Made by a program: the position numbers and the translations under genes. The notes below the pieces were generated by a model that did no database searches, was not told the DNA's origin, and saw only the letters and a program-made list of their open reading frames with translations. Positions 8,031-17,860 of a stretch of DNA of 64,000 nucleotides are shown here, one piece after another (the first letter of the stretch is position 1; every line of letters starts with the position of its first letter). The stretch covers positions 310,001 to 374,000 of the forward strand of contig DIGF01000012.1 of assembly GCA_002419505.1 (NCBI GenBank). The letters are read 5' to 3'. The stretch comes from Caryophanales bacterium UBA5729. GTDB lineage: Bacteria > Bacillota_I > Bacilli_A > Izemoplasmatales > Hujiaoplasmataceae.

Positions 8031-10856
8031 TTACGAGAGTTTGACTAAGGGAGTCAATATTTTCGTTAAATATTGACCAGTATAAGACTTTTTATTAAGT
8101 GCTACTTTTTCCGGAGTTCCTAAAGCAACAATCTCTCCGCCTCGGTCTCCACCCTCAGGTCCAAGATCAATAATGTGGTCAGCAACTTTGATAACGTCTA
8201 AGTTATGTTCTATTACGATTACAGTAGCCCCTTTGTCAACTATATCGTTTAATACCTCGATTAATTTTCTAATATCGTGAGTATGTAATCCTGTAGTTGG
8301 TTCATCTAAAATATAAATCGATTTATCAGTGATCCTCTTATATAGCTCGCTTGCTAACTTGACTCTCTGAGCTTCGCCGCCCGAAAGGGTTGTAGAAGAC
8401 TGTCCGAGTTTTATATACCCTAACCCGACATCAGCTATCGTTTTTAAGCGATTATAGATTTTAGGCAAGTTTTCAAAAAACGAAAGGCTTTCTTCCACTC
8501 TCATTTCTAAAATGTCCGCTATAGTTTTACCTTTATACTTAACTTGTAACGTTTCGTTATTATATCTTTTTCCATGACATTCTTCACATTCAACGTATAA
8601 GTCCGGCATAAAGTGCATTTCTATTTTTATGACTCCGTCACCTTGGCAGTGTTCACAACGACCACCTTTTACATTGAAAGAGAATCTTCCTTTATCATAA
8701 CCCCTCATTTTCGCCTCTTTAGTCATCGCAAATAAGTCGCGGATATGATCAAAAACTCCTGTGTATGTTGCTGGATTAGATCTTGGGGTTCTCCCGATAG
8801 CACTTTGATCAATATCGATTATTTTATCGAAAACTTGATAATTTTCAATTTTTTCAACTTTTCCAGCAACTTCATTTCTTCTAGTTAATAAATTTACTAA
8901 GTTTGTATATAAAACATCATTAACGAGAGATGATTTGCCAGAACCTGACACTCCAGTGACAACAGTAAAACATCCTATAGGAAAATCAACAGAAATATTT
9001 TTTAGATTATTCTGTGATGCATTTTCTACATGTAAATAACCGCTATTATGTGGTCTTCGTTTTTTTGGAGTTGGAATTTCCAGTTCTTTTCTTAGATATT
9101 TACCTGTTATAGAATCTTTGTCTTTTAGCAATTCTTGAGGTGTTCCAACAAACACAACTTCACCACCATGCTCACCTGCACCTGGACCAATATCCACAAC
9201 AAGGTCACTTTCCATAATCATCTCGTGGTCGTGTTCGACAACTATCATGGTATTACCCAAATCTCTCATATCTTTTAAAGTATTAATTAATCTTCGGTTA
9301 TCTCTTTGATGTAATCCGATAGAAGGTTCATCTAAAACATATAGGACACCCGTTAATCTTGAACCGATTTGTGTTGCTAGTCTAATTCTTTGAGCTTCAC
9401 CACCAGATAAAGTGCCGGCTAAACGTGACAAAGACAAATAATCTAGACCTACATTTATTAAAAATCCTAGCCTCGCTTTCATTTCCTTTAGTATCGGTCT
9501 TGCAATCTCAAATTCTTTATCTGTTAATTTCATATTATCTAAAAAATCAACTAAGTGTATAACACTCAACTCTGATAACTCTGAAATATTTAAACCATCG
9601 ACATATACTGATAATGCTTCTTGATTAAGTTTCTTTCCATGGCAACTGTCGCATTCTATATCATTCATCATACTTTCAATCCAATTGCGAATTGATCTCG
9701 ATGTTGAGGAAAGATATCTTCTTTCTAAACTAGTAATAACTCCTTCAAAAGATTTTTTTGACTTATGATACATATTTCCGGCTCTAGAAATGTATTTGAA
9801 CTCAATTTCATCTTTTGATCCGTATAACAATATCTTTTTTTGTTTGTCCGATAAATCTTTGAAAGGTTTATCAAGGGGTATATCTAAAGCTAACGCAGTC
9901 TGCTCAATTTGTTGATAATATAAAGAATCCATGTTAGCATATTTTCTAAATACATTTTCTCTTAAACTAAGTTCTTGATCAGGTAATAATAAATTAGGGT
10001 CTATTTTTCTTTTAAAACCTAATCCCGCACAAGTTTCACAAGCTCCGTAAGGTGCGTTGAAGGAAAATAATCTTGGTTCTAGTTCAGGAACTGTAAATCC
10101 ACAAATGTGGCAAGAAAAATGCTCACTAAATAGATGTTCCTCATCATTAACGAGAATCTTTACATGACCTTCTCCTAATTTGCCGGCAACTTCTAGTGAA
10201 TCATATAATCTTGAACTCGCGCTTTCTTTTACAATAATTCTATCAATCACAACATCGATGTCGTAACGTATATTTTTTTCTAAAATAATTTCTTGATCAA
10301 GTTCAAATTCTTCTTTATTAATTCTTATTCTTGTGTAGCCATCTTTTCTAAGATTATCTATAATTTGTTTATGAGTACCTTTCTTCCCTCGAACGATTGG
10401 CGCTAAAATAATAAGCTTTTTACCCTCATAATCAAATATTCTATTTGTCATTTCTTGTATTGACTGAGATTTTATTTCAATATGATGTTTCGGACAAAAA
10501 ACCCTTCCAATCCTTGCATAAAGTAACCTTACATAATCATATATCTCAGTTACTGTCCCCACAGTTGATCTTGGGTTATTTGACGTGGTCTTTTGATCTA
10601 TTGATATGGCCGGAGACAACCCTTCAATAGAATCTACATCAGGTTTTTCCATATTTCCTAAAAACTGTCTTGCATAGGAACTTAAGGACTCTACATATCT
10701 TCTTCTTCCTTCTTCATAAATTGTATCAAAAGCTAAAGAAGTCTTTCCCGAACCGGAAAGACCTGTCATAACAACTAATTGGTTTTTTTTAAATTCAAGG
10801 TCTATTGATTTTAAATTATTTTCTCTTGCGCCCTTGATGCTTATATAATCGCTCAA
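8031..10856 (-). CDS. uvrA: excinuclease ABC subunit A
   Basis: The 941-residue ATPase is the damage-recognition subunit of nucleotide excision repair. It has two ABC modules with Walker A loops (GLSGSGKTSLA near residue 33 and GVSGSGKSSL near 640), two ABC signatures (TLSGGEAQRI and TLSGGEAQRV), and the Cys-rich zinc sites (CHICG ... CETCAG, and CEHCQGDG ... CEECHG). Length is typical. It lies 4 nt after ligA and is the last gene of a pcrA-ligA-uvrA repair operon. No terminator hairpin with a good T tract follows it; TTGACT / AGTCAA near its end lacks one. Confidence 0.98.
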   Translation of the reverse strand: MSDYISIKGARENNLKSIDLEFKKNQLVVMTGLSGSGKTSLAFDTIYEEGRRRYVESLSSYARQFLGNMEKPDVDSIEGLSPAISIDQKTTSNNPRSTVGTVTEIYDYVRLLYARIGRVFCPKHHIEIKSQSIQEMTNRIFDYEGKKLIILAPIVRGKKGTHKQIIDNLRKDGYTRIRINKEEFELDQEIILEKNIRYDIDVVIDRIIVKESASSRLYDSLEVAGKLGEGHVKILVNDEEHLFSEHFSCHICGFTVPELEPRLFSFNAPYGACETCAGLGFKRKIDPNLLLPDQELSLRENVFRKYANMDSLYYQQIEQTALALDIPLDKPFKDLSDKQKKILLYGSKDEIEFKYISRAGNMYHKSKKSFEGVITSLERRYLSSTSRSIRNWIESMMNDIECDSCHGKKLNQEALSVYVDGLNISELSELSVIHLVDFLDNMKLTDKEFEIARPILKEMKARLGFLINVGLDYLSLSRLAGTLSGGEAQRIRLATQIGSRLTGVLYVLDEPSIGLHQRDNRRLINTLKDMRDLGNTMIVVEHDHEMIMESDLVVDIGPGAGEHGGEVVFVGTPQELLKDKDSITGKYLRKELEIPTPKKRRPHNSGYLHVENASQNNLKNISVDFPIGCFTVVTGVSGSGKSSLVNDVLYTNLVNLLTRRNEVAGKVEKIENYQVFDKIIDIDQSAIGRTPRSNPATYTGVFDHIRDLFAMTKEAKMRGYDKGRFSFNVKGGRCEHCQGDGVIKIEMHFMPDLYVECEECHGKRYNNETLQVKYKGKTIADILEMRVEESLSFFENLPKIYNRLKTIADVGLGYIKLGQSSTTLSGGEAQRVKLASELYKRITDKSIYILDEPTTGLHTHDIRKLIEVLNDIVDKGATVIVIEHNLDVIKVADHIIDLGPEGGDRGGEIVALGTPEKVALNKKSYTGQYLTKILTPLVKLS

Positions 10857-10860
10857 ACTA

Positions 10861-12846
10861 TCACCCGTTCTTAATCAGTTCTTTAAATTCATCCTCAAAA
10901 ATCAATTCAATATTTAGAGACAAAGCTTTATCATATTTTGAACCCGGAGAATCTCCAACCAAAACATAATCAGTTTTATTGGATACTGATGAACTAATAT
11001 TACCGCCTAAATTTTCAATTATCGCTTTAGCTTCATCTCTAGAAAAACTTGCAAGTGTTCCGGTAATAACTACAGTTTTACCAGAAAAGTGAGTATTATC
11101 CTTTATTCGGCTAGCTTTATATATGATATTGACACCTGATTCTTCCAATGCTTTTAACATATTAATATTATCTTGATTCATAAAATATTGATAGACACTT
11201 TTTGAAGTCGCTCCGCCAATATCCTTAATTGTTTCCAGTTTTTCTGGTTCAATGTTAATTAAATCGAATAAGTTCTGATAGTTTTGAGCTAATATTTTCG
11301 CTGTTTTCGCTCCAACATGTCTTATTCCTAATCCGAATAATAATTTATCAAGGTTGTTGTTTTTAGAAATTTCTATAGCATTCAATAAATTATCAACACT
11401 TTTTTCTCCGAATCTTTCCTTTTTTATTAAATCTTCTCGATACTTATTAAGTTTAAAAATATCTGCTATGTTTTTTACATAACCATCATTATAAAGTTCT
11501 GTTAGAATAGCTTCTCCTAAACCATCAATATTATAAGCCTCACGTGAAGCAAAATGAATAAGCCCTTCAAGATGTTTAGCTTCACAGTCAGGATTCAAAC
11601 AATAGTAATCTGCTTCTCCAGGCTTTCTTTGTAAAACACTGTCGCATATAGGACAGTTATTTATCATGGAAAACTTAATTTCCTTACCAGTTCTTTTTTC
11701 TGTAACAACTCTTAAAACTTCCGGAATTATTTCTCCGGCTTTTCTTACTACAACATAATCTTTAATATGAATATCCCTATCATTAACAAAATCTTCATTA
11801 TGAAGAGTAGCTCTAGAAACTAAAGATCCTGAAATCATAACTGGTTTTAGATTCGCTACGGGTTTAACAACGCCGGTTCGACCAATTTGAAAATCGACAG
11901 ATTCTAGTACAGTTTCTACCTCTTCAGCAGGAAATTTATATGCAATAGCCCATTTTGGAAACTTGCTAGTGTAACCTATTGTTTGATATAGGTTAATTTC
12001 ATTAACCTTAACAACTACTCCGTCTATTTCATAATCTAAATCAGTTTTAATATTTTTAACATTTTCTACGAAAGCAATAACTTCTTCAATATCATTACAA
12101 AGTGTGGTACTGTTATTTACTTTAAATCCTAATCTTTTAAGTTCTTCAATGATTTTATAATGATTATCAATGTTCAGACCATATCCATAGTAAATATAAG
12201 CATCTAAATTTCTTTTGGAAACCAGTTTCGGATTAAGTTGTCGTACACTACCAGCCGCAGCATTTCTCGGATTTTTAAAAGGTTCTTCATTATTTTTTAT
12301 TTTTTCAAGGTTGATTTTATCAAAACTTTTTTTGCTGAGATAAATTTCTCCCCTAATTTCTAAAGGATTAAAAAAGTCAATTTTTAGAGGTATGGATTTA
12401 ATAGTTTTAACATTGTCTGTTATATCTTCGCCAATCAGACCGTTACCTCTTGTTGCCGCTCTCGAGTAATACCCGTTTTCATATTTAATAGAAACAGATA
12501 ACCCATCGATTTTTAAGTCAGCTGTGTAAGTGTATTCGTTTACGGCCTTTTTGACCTTTTTATCAAAGTTTCTTAACTCATCATAACTAAAAACATTGTC
12601 TAAAGATAGCATTGGAATATCATGCTCAACCTTAACAAATTTTTCGCTTATCTCAGCTCCAACTCTTTGAGTCGGTGAATCTTGCGTAACTAAAGAAGGA
12701 TTAGCTTTTTCCAATTCAATAAGTTCTTTTAATAACAAATCGAACTCATAATCCGTTACGCTTGGGTTGTCTAAAATATAGTATTCATAACTATACTCGT
12801 TTAACAGTTTCTTAAGTTCATCAATTCTTTGTTTTGCATCTATCAT
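10861..12846 (-). CDS. ligA: NAD-dependent DNA ligase
   Basis: The 661-residue ligase seals nicks in replication and repair using NAD+. It shows the adenylation motif ADLKIDGLS with the catalytic Lys, the OB fold (IGRTGVVKPVANL), a four-Cys zinc site (CPIC ... CLNPDC), helix-hairpin-helix repeats (LGIRHVGAKTAK) and a C-terminal BRCT domain (FSGKTVVITGTLASFSRDEA). Length is standard. The ATG overlaps the pcrA stop by 4 nt. pcrA-ligA coupling is the normal Firmicutes arrangement; uvrA in the same run extends it into a repair unit. Confidence 0.98.
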   Translation of the reverse strand: MIDAKQRIDELKKLLNEYSYEYYILDNPSVTDYEFDLLLKELIELEKANPSLVTQDSPTQRVGAEISEKFVKVEHDIPMLSLDNVFSYDELRNFDKKVKKAVNEYTYTADLKIDGLSVSIKYENGYYSRAATRGNGLIGEDITDNVKTIKSIPLKIDFFNPLEIRGEIYLSKKSFDKINLEKIKNNEEPFKNPRNAAAGSVRQLNPKLVSKRNLDAYIYYGYGLNIDNHYKIIEELKRLGFKVNNSTTLCNDIEEVIAFVENVKNIKTDLDYEIDGVVVKVNEINLYQTIGYTSKFPKWAIAYKFPAEEVETVLESVDFQIGRTGVVKPVANLKPVMISGSLVSRATLHNEDFVNDRDIHIKDYVVVRKAGEIIPEVLRVVTEKRTGKEIKFSMINNCPICDSVLQRKPGEADYYCLNPDCEAKHLEGLIHFASREAYNIDGLGEAILTELYNDGYVKNIADIFKLNKYREDLIKKERFGEKSVDNLLNAIEISKNNNLDKLLFGLGIRHVGAKTAKILAQNYQNLFDLINIEPEKLETIKDIGGATSKSVYQYFMNQDNINMLKALEESGVNIIYKASRIKDNTHFSGKTVVITGTLASFSRDEAKAIIENLGGNISSSVSNKTDYVLVGDSPGSKYDKALSLNIELIFEDEFKELIKNG

Positions 12847-15032
12847 TTATTGATCACCTCATAACTAGGATGATTTTTAATTAATATTTTTATACCTGTC
12901 GGGCTTGGAAAAGCCACCCTAATCTTGTCATCTTCAATTGCAACAACTACGCCTTTACCAAAACTCTTATGTTCAATCTTGCAACCAACGCTTACATTCT
13001 GTTCTACTTTTTCATAAACATACTCATTTTCATTGATTTCAATTGTTTTTCTTTGTCTCGGTCTCTCAAAAATCTCTTTTTTGGGGCGATACATGCCTTT
13101 TCTTTCAACAAACTCGGTCTCAATTTCATCTAAGAACTGAGAATCTAAATTCTCCATATAGCGTCCGTACATAAAACGATTGCGACAATTAGTCAGAAAA
13201 ACGCGGTCTTTTGCTCTAGTCAATGCTACATAAAATAATCTTCTTTCTTCATCGACGTTAAATTTTTCCATTAAACTTTGACTTGAAGGAAATAAAGATT
13301 GTTCAAGGCAAGTTATGAAAACAATTTTAAACTCTAAACCCTTCGCGGCATGCACTGTCATTAAATTGATGTATTCGCCGCTTTCATCAATCTCTTGAGC
13401 TTGTTCGTGCAAGGCTAAATCATTAAGTAAGTTCACTAAAATTTCGTAGTTAGAAAAATTAATATCATAGTCCGAGATTTTTTCCATTAACAAACTCTTA
13501 AATTCATTAAGGTTATCCAATCTTCTTTCAGATTGAAATGTTTTATCAGCTGTTTCATCGTCGTTTTCTAACATCGCTTTATAACCGGTTTTTGAAATCA
13601 ACTCATCATAAGTATCAAGTAAGGATTGACTATTTATTTTCCTTCTTATATCGATTATTGTATTTTTAAGTGCTAGTAAGCTTTCTTTTGATTTACCTTT
13701 TAAAATATCGCTGTTTTCATCTATTACATCAAAAAGTTTAATATTGTTATTTTGTGCTACCTCAACCATTTTATTAAATGAAACATTACCAATTCCTCTT
13801 TTAGGGACATTATAAATCCGAGAAAAAGAATAGTCGTCTCCAGTATTAATTAACAAATGCAAGTAAGCGATTATATCCTTAATTTCTTTTCTTTTATAAA
13901 ACGAAATATTCCCGATTACTCGATGAGGAACATTATACTTTAAAAATATATCTTCAAACTTTCTGCTCATAGCATTGTTACGATACAGAATCGCGATATC
14001 GTTTAGCTTTACGCCGTTTTTCCAATATTTCTTGATTTGATCATATACATAATAAGCTTCTTCTTCATCAGTTTCAGCTTTGTAATGAACAAGTTTCTCT
14101 CCGCCATCCATTGTAGAATAAAGCTCTTTTTTTATTCGATTTCTGTTATTTTTTATAACAGAATTTGCAGCCTTTAATATCACGTCTTTTGAACGGTAAT
14201 TTTGATTTAGCATGACGGTAAGATATTCTGGAAAATCTTTAGTAAATTTTTTTATATTTTGAATATTAGACCCTCTAAATGAATATATACTTTGATCTTC
14301 GTCACCTACAATAAATAAATTTCTATGTTTAATAGCCAATAATTTAACTATTTCATATTGTAAATCATTAGTGTCCTGAAACTCATCCACAAGAATATAT
14401 TCAAATTTTTCTTGATATTTTTTGAGAACTTGAGGAAAGTTTTGAAATAGTTCCAATATTAGTATTAGTAGATCTTGAAAATCTACTAAATTATTATCTT
14501 TTAAAAATTTATTATATAAAGGATAAATTTGTATAATCATCGATCTTATTGGTTCTACAAGACCATTAACTGATGCGTGGTGACCTTTTATTGCGGATAT
14601 TAAGTGAGATGTTATCTTAGGTGAAAAGTTCTTTTGGTCGTAATTATGCTCTTTCATTAGTTTTTTCACTATTATAGTACAATCATCATCATCGATAATT
14701 TGAAAATCATTTTTATATCCTAGATGATGAATTTCACTCCTTAATATCTTTGAACCCATAGCGTGAAATGTTGAAATCCACAGTCCTTGTAAAGAAAAAT
14801 CTAATAAAGAAGCTACTCTCTTTCTCATCTCTTCGGCTGCTTTGTTAGTAAATGTAATTGCTAAAATATTATTTGGGTATATACCTTCATTTTCAATTAG
14901 ATAAGCTACTCTTCTTGTTAGTACTCTTGTCTTTCCAGACCCAGCTCCAGCCACTGCCATAATTGGACCATTAATTGTCTTAACGGCCTCTAGTTGTTGG
15001 GGGTTTAAATTTTCTAGTATCTTATCAATCAC
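12843..15032 (-). CDS. pcrA: UvrD/PcrA-type ATP-dependent DNA helicase
   Basis: The 729-residue SF1A helicase has Walker A VAGAGSGKTRVL near residue 30, Walker B VDEFQDTN, the GDEDQSIYSFRG motif, and motif VI VALTRAKDRV. A C-terminal Tudor-like segment (VGCKIEHKSFGKGVV) is typical of PcrA and binds RNA polymerase in known examples. It works in replication restart and mismatch/excision repair. The start is GTG with AAAGG seven nt upstream. A TGATATAAT promoter lies 17 nt before the start, diverging from sodA. Confidence 0.97.
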   Translation of the reverse strand: MIDKILENLNPQQLEAVKTINGPIMAVAGAGSGKTRVLTRRVAYLIENEGIYPNNILAITFTNKAAEEMRKRVASLLDFSLQGLWISTFHAMGSKILRSEIHHLGYKNDFQIIDDDDCTIIVKKLMKEHNYDQKNFSPKITSHLISAIKGHHASVNGLVEPIRSMIIQIYPLYNKFLKDNNLVDFQDLLILILELFQNFPQVLKKYQEKFEYILVDEFQDTNDLQYEIVKLLAIKHRNLFIVGDEDQSIYSFRGSNIQNIKKFTKDFPEYLTVMLNQNYRSKDVILKAANSVIKNNRNRIKKELYSTMDGGEKLVHYKAETDEEEAYYVYDQIKKYWKNGVKLNDIAILYRNNAMSRKFEDIFLKYNVPHRVIGNISFYKRKEIKDIIAYLHLLINTGDDYSFSRIYNVPKRGIGNVSFNKMVEVAQNNNIKLFDVIDENSDILKGKSKESLLALKNTIIDIRRKINSQSLLDTYDELISKTGYKAMLENDDETADKTFQSERRLDNLNEFKSLLMEKISDYDINFSNYEILVNLLNDLALHEQAQEIDESGEYINLMTVHAAKGLEFKIVFITCLEQSLFPSSQSLMEKFNVDEERRLFYVALTRAKDRVFLTNCRNRFMYGRYMENLDSQFLDEIETEFVERKGMYRPKKEIFERPRQRKTIEINENEYVYEKVEQNVSVGCKIEHKSFGKGVVVAIEDDKIRVAFPSPTGIKILIKNHPSYEVINK

Positions 15033-15048
15033 GTTATCACCTTTAAAT

Positions 15049-15057
15049 ATTATATCA
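15049..15057 (-). promoter_or_regulatory. extended -10 of the pcrA-ligA-uvrA operon
   Basis: The minus strand reads TATGATATAAT, an extended -10 element, 17-25 nt before the pcrA GTG. No clear -35 lies 17 nt further upstream. Confidence 0.65.
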
Positions 15058-15101
15058 TAAAGCTAGTCTAAATATCATATATATGTATGATAAATATCAT
15101 A
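15053..15101. promoter_or_regulatory. possible operator: TATCATA half-sites between pcrA and sodA
   Basis: The heptamer TATCATA occurs at 15053-15059, 15073-15079 and 15095-15101, and its inverse TATGATA at 15086-15092. The last two form a 7-2-7 inverted repeat. One copy is part of the pcrA -10, so some of this is promoter sequence; the rest lies just upstream of the sodA promoter. Low-confidence regulatory candidate. Confidence 0.3.
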
Positions 15102-15124
15102 AACAACGTCCATGAGCATATGTT

Positions 15125-15153
15125 TTGAATTCAAAAGAAATATGTGAGATAAT
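15125..15153 (+). promoter_or_regulatory. promoter of sodA
   Basis: TTGAAT (15125-15130), a 17-nt spacer and GATAAT (15148-15153) give a good sigma-A type promoter 33 nt before the sodA start. Confidence 0.65.
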
Positions 15154-15186
15154 AGGGTCAGTAAGAAAGAAAAAGGAGTGATTTTC

Positions 15187-15792
15187 ATGAAACATATTTT
15201 ACCAGAGTTATCTTTTAAATATAACGCTTTAGAACCTTACATAGACGCTAAAACTATGGAGATTCATCACACTAAACATCATCAAGGATATATCAGCAAA
15301 TATATCAGTGCTCTTGAAGGAAATGAAGATTTGCTTAATAAAGATGTTGAATACATTTTGAGAAATCTTAAAGAAGTTCCTGAATCAATCCGTCAATCAG
15401 TAATAAACAATGGTGGTGGCTACTATAATCACAAACTATTTTGGGAAATTTTAACACCTGAAAAAACTAGTATAAGCAATAAACTTGAAAAAGCGATAAA
15501 CGAATCTTTTGGTTCAATTGAAAAATTCAAGGAAGAATTTGCAATTGCTGCAGCTACCAGATTCGGTAGTGGATGGGCTTGGTTAGTAGTAGACAAAAAT
15601 AAAAAGCTAGTTATTACATCTACCGCAAATCAAGATACTCCATTTGACAAAGGAACACCTATTTTTGCTTTAGATGTTTGGGAACATGCTTACTACTTAA
15701 ATTATCAAAATCGTAGACCAGATTACATTTCAAATTTTTGGAATGTCGTTAACTGGAAACAAGTTTCCAAAAATTACGAAAACTTATTATAA
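15187..15792 (+). CDS. sodA: superoxide dismutase (Fe/Mn family)
   Basis: This 201-residue enzyme disproportionates superoxide. Metal ligands are visible: His27 in EIHHTKHH, the His of GGGYYNHKLFW (about 82), and Asp and His in DVWEHAYYLNY. The TANQDTP motif places a Gln where Mn-type enzymes usually have it, so Mn or cambialistic use is more likely than Fe. I place the start at the ATG at 15187, not the in-frame GTG at 15178, because AAGGAG at 15173-15178 is correctly spaced only for the ATG. It stands alone, with its own promoter and terminator. Confidence 0.96.
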   Translation: MKHILPELSFKYNALEPYIDAKTMEIHHTKHHQGYISKYISALEGNEDLLNKDVEYILRNLKEVPESIRQSVINNGGGYYNHKLFWEILTPEKTSISNKLEKAINESFGSIEKFKEEFAIAAATRFGSGWAWLVVDKNKKLVITSTANQDTPFDKGTPIFALDVWEHAYYLNYQNRRPDYISNFWNVVNWKQVSKNYENLL

Positions 15793-15795
15793 ACT

Positions 15796-15820
15796 AAAAC
15801 GCCAAAAGGCGTTTTTTTTA
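15796..15820 (+). terminator. terminator of sodA
   Basis: AAAACGCC / GGCGTTTT stem (15796-15803 with 15808-15815), AAAA loop, followed by a T run, directly after the sodA stop. Confidence 0.9.
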
Positions 15821-15848
15821 TCATCAAAAAATGATTTTCAAAGAACAG

Positions 15849-15857
15849 TGATATAAT
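15849..15857 (+). promoter_or_regulatory. extended -10 of pncA-pncB
   Basis: TGATATAAT, 23 nt before the pncA ATG, with no recognisable -35 at the right spacing. Confidence 0.65.
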
Positions 15858-15880
15858 GTAAGTAAAAGGGGTGAGTTAAA

Positions 15881-16408
15881 ATGAAAAAGTGTTTAATCGT
15901 CGTGGACTTCCAAAATGATTTTATTGACGGCGCGCTTGGATTTGATTCAGCTATTAATATAAAAGAAATAATCATAAAAAAAATAAATGAATATCGAGAT
16001 AGTAACGATGATATTATATTTACAATGGACACCCATGAAGAAAATTACTTAGTTACTGAGGAGGGCCACAACCTTCCGGTTAAACATTGTGTAAAAGGAA
16101 CATATGGTCATCAAATTCAATCTGATGTTTTAGCCTTAAAATCCCCAAAAGATAAGGTTTTTGAGAAACCTACTTTTCCTTCTTTAGGTTTGGGTAAATA
16201 CTTAGAAAATAAAAAGTATGACGTAGTTGAATTATGTGGGCTGGTATCAAATATCTGCGTGCTTAGCAATGCAGTTATCGTTAAAAGCGCTTTACCAAAC
16301 GCTCACATAATAGTTGACGCTTCAGCCACTGATTCTTATGATAAGATTTTACATGCCAAATCTTTAGATGTGCTAGAAGGTATTCATATTGAAGTGATTA
16401 ACCGATGA
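15881..16408 (+). CDS. pncA: nicotinamidase (isochorismatase family)
   Basis: The 175-residue hydrolase converts nicotinamide to nicotinate, the first step of Preiss-Handler NAD salvage. The triad and metal site are visible: Asp in VVDFQNDF (residue 9), the metal-binding Asp and His of TMDTHEEN, Lys in VFEKPTF, and the nucleophile Cys in LVSNICVLSNA. The ribosome site is AAGGGGTGAG. Its TGA overlaps the ATG of pncB (ATGA), so enzyme and next-step enzyme are coupled, which supports nicotinamidase over other isochorismatase-like hydrolases. Confidence 0.92.
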   Translation: MKKCLIVVDFQNDFIDGALGFDSAINIKEIIIKKINEYRDSNDDIIFTMDTHEENYLVTEEGHNLPVKHCVKGTYGHQIQSDVLALKSPKDKVFEKPTFPSLGLGKYLENKKYDVVELCGLVSNICVLSNAVIVKSALPNAHIIVDASATDSYDKILHAKSLDVLEGIHIEVINR

Positions 16409-17835
16409 AAAACTATAGTTTAGCAATGTTAACTGACTTATATGAGTTAACTATGGCAAATGGATATTATTTAGAAAACAAAAAAGACCAAATAGTTTAC
16501 TTTGACCTTTATTTTAGAAAAATACCTGACAACGGTGGCTATGCGATTTTTGCAGGCCTTGAATCCATAATAAATTATATTCAGACTATAAAATTTACAA
16601 AAGCAGATATTGAATTTTTACGTAAAAAAAATTTATTTGCTGAAGGATTTTTAAACTACTTGAGCGAATTTAAATTCACAGGAGATATCTACGCTTTTAG
16701 AGAAGGAAGCGTAATCTTTGCTAATGAACCGATTATAACTGTTAAAGCAAAACTTATTGAAGCACAAATTATTGAAACTTTTCTTTTATTAACGGTCAAT
16801 CACCAAAGTTTAATAGCAACCAAAGCATCAAGAATACGTTATGCAGCTAAAGATAAAACTATACTAGAAATGGGCGCTAGAAGAGCGCATGGTATATCTA
16901 GTAGCGTATATGGTGCAAGATCTGCATATATAGGTGGAATAGATGGGACTAGCAACGTATTAGCTGATCAAATGTTTGAAGTGCCATCAGGCGGAACCAT
17001 GGCTCACTCTTGGGTTCAAATATTCGAGAACGAATATGAGTCTTTTAAAGCATACGCTGGAATTTATCCGAACAATACAACTTTCTTAGTTGACACTTAT
17101 GATACCCTTTCAAGCGGGGTTCCTAATGCTATCAAAGTCATTAAAGAAGTTTTACTCCCTCTGGATGCAAAAAATTATTCGATTCGAATTGATTCAGGCG
17201 ATTTAACTTACTTAGCTAAAGAAGCAAGAATTTTATTGGATAATGCTGGTTTAAAAAATTGCAAAATTGTTGTATCAAATTCGTTAGATGAAAGAATAAT
17301 AAAAACTTTGCTAGACCAAGGCGCTCCAATCGATATTTTTGGTGTTGGAGAAAGATTAATCACTGCAAAAAGTGACCCAGTATTCGGCTCTGTATATAAA
17401 CTAGTAGCTGTTGAGAATGAAAATAAAATAGTTCCTAAAATTAAAATTAGTGATAATGTTGAAAAAATTACCACTCCTCATTTCAAAAAAGTCTATCGAA
17501 TTTATTCTGAAAATAACAAAGCTGAGGCTGATTTAATTACTGTATATGATGAAAAAATAAATACCCAAGATGAATTAACGATTTTCGACCCAATTTATAC
17601 TTGGAAAACAAAAACTTTTTCTGGTTTTTCAATTAAAGAATTACACACGCCAATTTTTATTGATGGCAATTTAGTTTATAAAGCCCCAAAATTAAAGGCA
17701 ATCCGCAAGTACACAGAAAAGGAAATAGAAAGTTTGTGGGATGAAGTAAAAAGATTTGATAATCCACACAATTATTATGTTGATCTATCTTATAAACTTT
17801 GGAAAATTAAGCAAGATCTAATCACAAAAAAATAA
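16405..17835 (+). CDS. pncB: nicotinate phosphoribosyltransferase
   Basis: The 476-residue enzyme joins nicotinate to PRPP, making nicotinate mononucleotide. It opens with the family pattern LAMLTDLYELTMANGYY, and contains HSWVQIFENEYESF with the conserved His, the substrate-site IRIDSGDLTYLAKEAR, and FGVGERLITAKSDPVFG. Length fits the Firmicutes-type long form. With pncA it makes a two-gene nicotinamide salvage operon ending in a shared bidirectional terminator. No de novo NAD genes lie nearby. Confidence 0.95.
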   Translation: MKNYSLAMLTDLYELTMANGYYLENKKDQIVYFDLYFRKIPDNGGYAIFAGLESIINYIQTIKFTKADIEFLRKKNLFAEGFLNYLSEFKFTGDIYAFREGSVIFANEPIITVKAKLIEAQIIETFLLLTVNHQSLIATKASRIRYAAKDKTILEMGARRAHGISSSVYGARSAYIGGIDGTSNVLADQMFEVPSGGTMAHSWVQIFENEYESFKAYAGIYPNNTTFLVDTYDTLSSGVPNAIKVIKEVLLPLDAKNYSIRIDSGDLTYLAKEARILLDNAGLKNCKIVVSNSLDERIIKTLLDQGAPIDIFGVGERLITAKSDPVFGSVYKLVAVENENKIVPKIKISDNVEKITTPHFKKVYRIYSENNKAEADLITVYDEKINTQDELTIFDPIYTWKTKTFSGFSIKELHTPIFIDGNLVYKAPKLKAIRKYTEKEIESLWDEVKRFDNPHNYYVDLSYKLWKIKQDLITKK

Positions 17836-17860
17836 AGAGGCAAATTTATGCCTCTTTTTT
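17834..17860. terminator. bidirectional terminator, pncB / glnS
   Basis: AAAGAGGCA / TGCCTCTTT stem (17834-17842 with 17849-17857) with T runs on both strands, between two convergent stop codons. Confidence 0.85.

Noticed and set aside
7981..8060. Hairpin TTGACT / AGTCAA at the uvrA end as a terminator
   Set aside because: The stem is six bp inside the coding end and is not followed by a T tract.
15178..15186. GTG start nine nt upstream for sodA
   Set aside because: The GTG overlaps the AAGGAG ribosome site; the ATG at 15187 is properly spaced and gives the usual N-terminus.
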